DNA of 9,835 bases from Opitutia bacterium UBA7441 (GTDB lineage: Bacteria; Verrucomicrobiota; Verrucomicrobiia; Opitutales; Coraliomargaritaceae), in the NCBI GenBank assembly GCA_002480015.1, contig DLQD01000151.1:1-9835 (forward strand), read 5' to 3'. A program made the position numbers and the translations under genes. Of this stretch, positions 6,605 through 9,835 are shown one piece after another (position 1 is the stretch's first letter; each line of letters begins with the position of its first letter). The notes under the pieces are model-generated. The model ran no database searches. It saw only the letters and a program-made list of their open reading frames with translations, and was not told the DNA's origin.

Positions 6605-7774
6605 ATGAAAACACTCTATAAATTACCTCTCTTGGACCCGAACACTACTGATGGCTTCAAAGACATAAGCCTCGATGACGGCACTGGTTGGTCAGTCGAC
6701 ACCTATACACTGCGTGGCGGCTTACAGGAAGGCGTCCAAGTCGTCGAAATCAACAACGGCAAGCTCTGCTTCGCCGTGCTGCCCACGCGCGGCATGGGCA
6801 TTTGGAAAGGGCAATATGGTAAGGTCTTCCTGGGCTGGGATTCTCCCGTTAAAGATCCCGTCAATCCCGCGTTCATTAACCTGCAGGATCGCGGTGGTCT
6901 CGGTTGGCTGAAAGGTTTCAACGAATGGTTCGTGCGCTGCGGTCTCAATAGTATGGGTGCCCCTGCTATGGACACTGTGCTCGACAACAGCGGCAACGCA
7001 TTCGACGTCCCCCTGACCTTGCACGGTAACATCGCCAACATCCCCGCACGTGCAGTCTCTATCGAAATCACAGAGGAGGCGATCATCTTGAGCGGCGAGG
7101 TTGATGAGACCATGATGTTTGGGCCTGCCCTGCGCCTGAATACCGAGATTCGTACCGAGTTCGGGTCCGGGGCCATGACGATTACCGATACAGTGACTAA
7201 CCTCGGAGATAATTCACAAGAGCATGAAATGCTCTACCACATCAACTACGGCGCATCACTTCTAGAGAAAGGATCGCGCATTGTCGCACCCTTCAAGCAA
7301 GTCGCCCCTCGCGACCCGCGCTCAGTTGAAGGCATCGGCACATTCGACCAATACGGTGCTCCCGAGGTCGGATTCGTCGAGCAAGCCTACCTCTATGAAC
7401 TGGCCGGCCAAAGAGGCAGCCGCGAGACTCTGACCATGCTACGTAACGCGGCCGGTGACCAAGCCTCCCTCTTACGCTTCACGCTTAAAGACTTCCCTTG
7501 TTTCACACTTTGGAAAAACACCGCCGGCCAGGCGGACGGCTATGTGACTGGGCTGGAACCAGCGACGAATTACCCCAACTCCCGCCGATTCGAGCGCGAG
7601 AAAGGTCGAGTCTTGAGCCTCGCTGGTGGCGAATCGCGCACAACCAGAATCACGATCGAAACATTGGACACCAAAACGGCGATCCGAGCCGCCGAGGCCG
7701 AAATCAAAAAGCTGCAAAAAACTGCGAAAGGCACCGTGCAACCCGAGCCAGTCGCCCGCTTATCGGGCAGTTGA
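6605..7774 (+). CDS. DUF4432-family (aldose 1-epimerase-like) protein
   Basis: The 389-residue product has the galactose-mutarotase-like beta-sandwich pattern of DUF4432. Recognisable stretches in order are LPTRGMGIW, the WLKGFNEWFVRCGL segment, LHGNIANIPA, MLYHINYG and GLEPATNYPN. Conserved His and Glu residues lie where mutarotases have their catalytic His/Glu pair. The start is ATG 6605, 4 bp after the kinase stop; longer in-frame starts inside the kinase gene give unrelated sequence. The tail after about residue 355 is a charged helix of low conservation. No signal peptide is seen, so it should act in the cytoplasm. Together with the upstream PfkB kinase it probably interconverts anomers or isomers of a sugar before or after phosphorylation. 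The substrate is unknown, and DUF4432 proteins as a group are poorly characterised. Confidence 0.85.
   Translation: MKTLYKLPLLDPNTTDGFKDISLDDGTGWSVDTYTLRGGLQEGVQVVEINNGKLCFAVLPTRGMGIWKGQYGKVFLGWDSPVKDPVNPAFINLQDRGGLGWLKGFNEWFVRCGLNSMGAPAMDTVLDNSGNAFDVPLTLHGNIANIPARAVSIEITEEAIILSGEVDETMMFGPALRLNTEIRTEFGSGAMTITDTVTNLGDNSQEHEMLYHINYGASLLEKGSRIVAPFKQVAPRDPRSVEGIGTFDQYGAPEVGFVEQAYLYELAGQRGSRETLTMLRNAAGDQASLLRFTLKDFPCFTLWKNTAGQADGYVTGLEPATNYPNSRRFEREKGRVLSLAGGESRTTRITIETLDTKTAIRAAEAEIKKLQKTAKGTVQPEPVARLSGS
7754..7768 (+). terminator. Weak hairpin at the end of the DUF4432 gene
   Basis: GCCCG (7754-7758) and CGGGC (7764-7768) form a 5-bp all-G/C stem with a 5-nt loop, just before the stop codon at 7772-7774. 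Only a short interrupted T stretch follows. A second weak stem, CACTC/GAGTG (7800-7804 and 7813-7817), lies in the 57-bp convergent gap. Either might help end transcription between the converging genes, but neither is a classical intrinsic terminator. Confidence 0.2.
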
Positions 7775-7831
7775 GATTTGGGGTCAGCATGCCGTCGGCC
7801 ACTCAAGCGAACGAGTGCACTCCGGCTCCCG

Positions 7832-8863
7832 TCAATCGCTCCCGCGCCGTAGTATATGCAGCGTCACTTCGGGGAGGCAATTCAGTCTTGCAGGCAGCCC
7901 GCTCGATCCGGTTCCGCGACTGGTATAGCCTTGCAGGTCACCCTCCTGCCATGCGCCCGCGAGTACGCGGCGCGGGGCACTGCGGTCATGCATCAGAATC
8001 CTGCCGCCGGGCAGACAGATCTGACCGCCGTGCGTATGCCCAGCCATCAGAAAGTCCACGCCGGCCGCCGCGGCCAGCGTATGCGTTTGTGGTGAGTGCG
8101 AAAGTAGTACTTTCGTCACATCCCTAGGCACGCCACGCAGGGCGCGCTGAAAACTATGAGTTTTATAGAAATTAGGGTCGTCAATACCGACTAGGTAAAG
8201 CTCGGCCTCACCGCGACGAATCACGACGTGCTCGTTCAGGAGGAACCGGATACCGGCCGCTTCCATGAGAGGCACTTTAGCGAGCGAGTCGTGATTCCCG
8301 AGTGTCGCATAGATGGGCACCTCCACTCCCGAAATGATCTCGATCGTAGCCGTCGTCGCTCCGGTGTGGTCGCTATAGGTGCAGGTGCAAAAGTCACCTG
8401 TCAGGGCAAGGCAATCATATTCCAGAGGTGCGATGATCTCTTTAACCCGTCCCGGAAAGTCGGGATGCAGATCGGCGTGTAGATCCGTGAGTTGCAGAAT
8501 TGTATAGCCCTCAAATTCCCTCGGCAGATGTGGGATGCAGACCGTATTACGGACGACCTGAATATCAAAGTAGTTGCGCAGCGCACGGTTCCAAAACCCG
8601 CTCAACTTGAGACAGAGCCGAATGAAGGCATAGAGATTTATGGTAGGCTCGAAACGAAAGAACCCCTTGCCCTGCCCCTCGCCGCGGCGCACGCGTATGC
8701 GTTGCTCTGCCTGCATGCGTGCTTGAAACTCTTTGCCTCCTAAGCGGGCGGCATAGGCTTGGAGTTTTTCTTCACATGGATTCATCATTCCTAAGTTCGG
8801 ATCATCGAGCCAACCATGGATCATTTTAGTCAGCGGTGATGCGTCTTCTATGCCTCGCCACAC
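7832..8863 (-). CDS. YkuE-like metallophosphoesterase
   Basis: This calcineurin-like phosphoesterase shows every metal-binding motif. Numbered from the GTG at 8863, these are D127-L-H129 (TDLHAD), G156-D157, G189-N-H-D192, H256 in LLSHSP, and GHTHGGQ at 275-281. They place it near the YkuE/YaeI group, some of which act on lipid-linked phosphates such as UDP-diacylglucosamine. About 115 residues precede the catalytic domain. They include a basic stretch and a hydrophobic amphipathic segment near 75-98 that might touch the membrane, but there is no clear signal peptide. The GTG at 8863 lies 9 bp after the sufS stop. ATG codons at 8824 and 8788 are alternative starts, and none has a good Shine-Dalgarno sequence. 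It is likely co-transcribed with sufS. The substrate is not evident from sequence. Confidence 0.85.
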   Translation of the reverse strand: MWRGIEDASPLTKMIHGWLDDPNLGMMNPCEEKLQAYAARLGGKEFQARMQAEQRIRVRRGEGQGKGFFRFEPTINLYAFIRLCLKLSGFWNRALRNYFDIQVVRNTVCIPHLPREFEGYTILQLTDLHADLHPDFPGRVKEIIAPLEYDCLALTGDFCTCTYSDHTGATTATIEIISGVEVPIYATLGNHDSLAKVPLMEAAGIRFLLNEHVVIRRGEAELYLVGIDDPNFYKTHSFQRALRGVPRDVTKVLLSHSPQTHTLAAAAGVDFLMAGHTHGGQICLPGGRILMHDRSAPRRVLAGAWQEGDLQGYTSRGTGSSGLPARLNCLPEVTLHILRRGSD

Positions 8864-8872
8864 GCCACGAGG

Positions 8873-9835
8873 CTATCCGAAAAAACGCTGCATCTTGACG
8901 AGAGCTTGCACGAGGCGGTCGACATCGTCAAAGTTGTTGTAAAAAGCGAAAGAGGCACGCGCGGTGGCGGGCACCCCGAAGCGCTTTAAAAGTGGCTGGG
9001 TGCAGTGATGCCCAGCGCGCACGGCCACACCGTCAGCGTCGAGAAAGGTGCCAATATCGTGGGGATGAATCTCGTCGATGACGAAGGAAAGAATGGAGGC
9101 TTTATCCGCCGCCGTGCCAATGATGCGCAGCCCATCGACTGCGGAAAGTTTCTTTGTTGCCTCGACCAAAAGCGCACGCTCATGAGCGAGCGCAGCTTCG
9201 CGATCCAGAGACTGAACGTATTCAATCGCTGTAGCCAAGCCGATGACACCTTCAATGTGCGGCGTGCCCGCTTCAAACTTGCCGGGGATCCCCTTATACG
9301 TGGTGCCATCAAAATCGACGCGCTCGATCATATCGCCCCCGCTCTGATAGGGCGGGAATTTCTCAAGCCACTCGCGCTTACCCCAGAGCACCCCGATGCC
9401 GGTGGGGCCGAAAAGTTTATGCCCGGAAAAGACGAAGAAGTCACAGCCCAACTCGGCGACATCGACCGGCATGTGGGGAACAGACTGACAACCATCGAGT
9501 AGGACTGGGATGCCACGCTCATGCGCTTGCTCGATGATCTGCTTGGCAGGATTGATCGTACCGAGTGCGTTCGATACGTGGACGATGCTGACGAGCTTCG
9601 TCTTATCGGAAAGAAGCGCCGCATAGGCTTCGAGGTCCAGTTCGCCGTTATCGAGCACGGGGACGACCTTGAGCACGGCACCGGTCTTCTCCACGGCGAT
9701 TTGCCAGGGCACGATATTCGCGTGGTGTTCCATGTGAGTGATCAGAATTTCATCGCCCTCCGAAAGTTCCTGCTCGATGAAGCCGTGAGCGACGAGGTTG
9801 ATTCCCTCCGTCGCACCACGAACGAATATAATCTC
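8873..9835 (-). CDS. sufS: Cysteine desulfurase, SufS type (5' end outside the window)
   Basis: The last 320 codons of a class-V aminotransferase-fold PLP enzyme are present; the frame stays open to the right edge, so roughly the first 85-90 residues are missing. Visible features are FVRGATEGINLVA at the start, the substrate/PLP segment THMEHHANIVPWQ, DGCQSVPHMPVDV with the PLP-contacting Asp, the Schiff-base Lys in FSGHKLFGPTG (codon 9416-9418), and the catalytic Cys in RAGHHCTQP (codon 9002-9004). The RxGHHC pattern in a short loop marks group II (SufS/CsdA) rather than IscS. The enzyme takes sulfur from L-cysteine for Fe-S cluster assembly, normally with SufE or SufU and the SufBCD scaffold, which may lie to the right. 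The ATG at 9733 is internal and not the start. Most homologues have Ala where this one has Cys in DGCQ. Confidence 0.94.
   Translation of the reverse strand, partial: EIIFVRGATEGINLVAHGFIEQELSEGDEILITHMEHHANIVPWQIAVEKTGAVLKVVPVLDNGELDLEAYAALLSDKTKLVSIVHVSNALGTINPAKQIIEQAHERGIPVLLDGCQSVPHMPVDVAELGCDFFVFSGHKLFGPTGIGVLWGKREWLEKFPPYQSGGDMIERVDFDGTTYKGIPGKFEAGTPHIEGVIGLATAIEYVQSLDREAALAHERALLVEATKKLSAVDGLRIIGTAADKASILSFVIDEIHPHDIGTFLDADGVAVRAGHHCTQPLLKRFGVPATARASFAFYNNFDDVDRLVQALVKMQRFFG

Noticed and set aside
7498..8127. 209-codon plus-strand open frame across the convergent junction
   Set aside because: It overlaps the end of the DUF4432 gene and the 3' end of the phosphoesterase gene in other frames, and its Arg/Ser/Pro-rich translation matches no family.
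9005..9502. 165-codon plus-strand open frame opposite sufS
   Set aside because: Antisense to the active-site region of SufS, where the minus-strand motifs are unambiguous.

Overview
The window looks like a carbohydrate-catabolism locus from a free-living Gram-negative-type bacterium. My best guess is a marine member of the Verrucomicrobiota (Opitutae or Coraliomargarita/Lentimonas-like). This rests on the gene combination, a GC content that by eye sits in the mid-50s within genes against very A/T-rich gaps, and the near absence of Shine-Dalgarno sequences. It is an inference, not a database match.

Layout. Positions 1-122 (minus strand) hold the start of a divergent gene. Its first residues form an amphipathic helix followed by a polar linker, which resembles the encapsulation peptides of bacterial microcompartment (BMC) cargo enzymes. 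An A/T-rich divergent promoter region with a 7-bp inverted repeat (141-165) follows. Seven plus-strand genes then run from 229 to 7774: a DeoR-family repressor, a rhamnulokinase, the three-gene L-lactate oxidation complex lutA-lutB-lutC, a PfkB-family sugar kinase, and a DUF4432 mutarotase-like protein. Two minus-strand genes converge on this block from the right: a SufS-type cysteine desulfurase that runs off the right edge, and a YkuE-like metallophosphoesterase 9 bp downstream of it.

How the genes could work together. Rhamnulokinase makes L-rhamnulose-1-phosphate. An aldolase, not in this window, would split that into dihydroxyacetone phosphate and L-lactaldehyde. Lactaldehyde can be oxidised to L-lactate, and LutABC oxidises lactate to pyruvate. 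In Planctomycetes and Verrucomicrobia the lactaldehyde steps of fucose and rhamnose breakdown are known to occur inside a PVC-type microcompartment whose locus often carries a DeoR regulator. The candidate encapsulation peptide at the left edge therefore suggests that the BMC locus lies just outside the window. The PfkB kinase and DUF4432 protein form a tight pair of unknown substrate, probably acting on a related sugar. The sufS-phosphoesterase pair is a separate transcription unit with no evident link to sugar catabolism.

I see no RNA genes, CRISPR arrays, insertion sequences or integration sites. No gap without a gene exceeds 300 bases.
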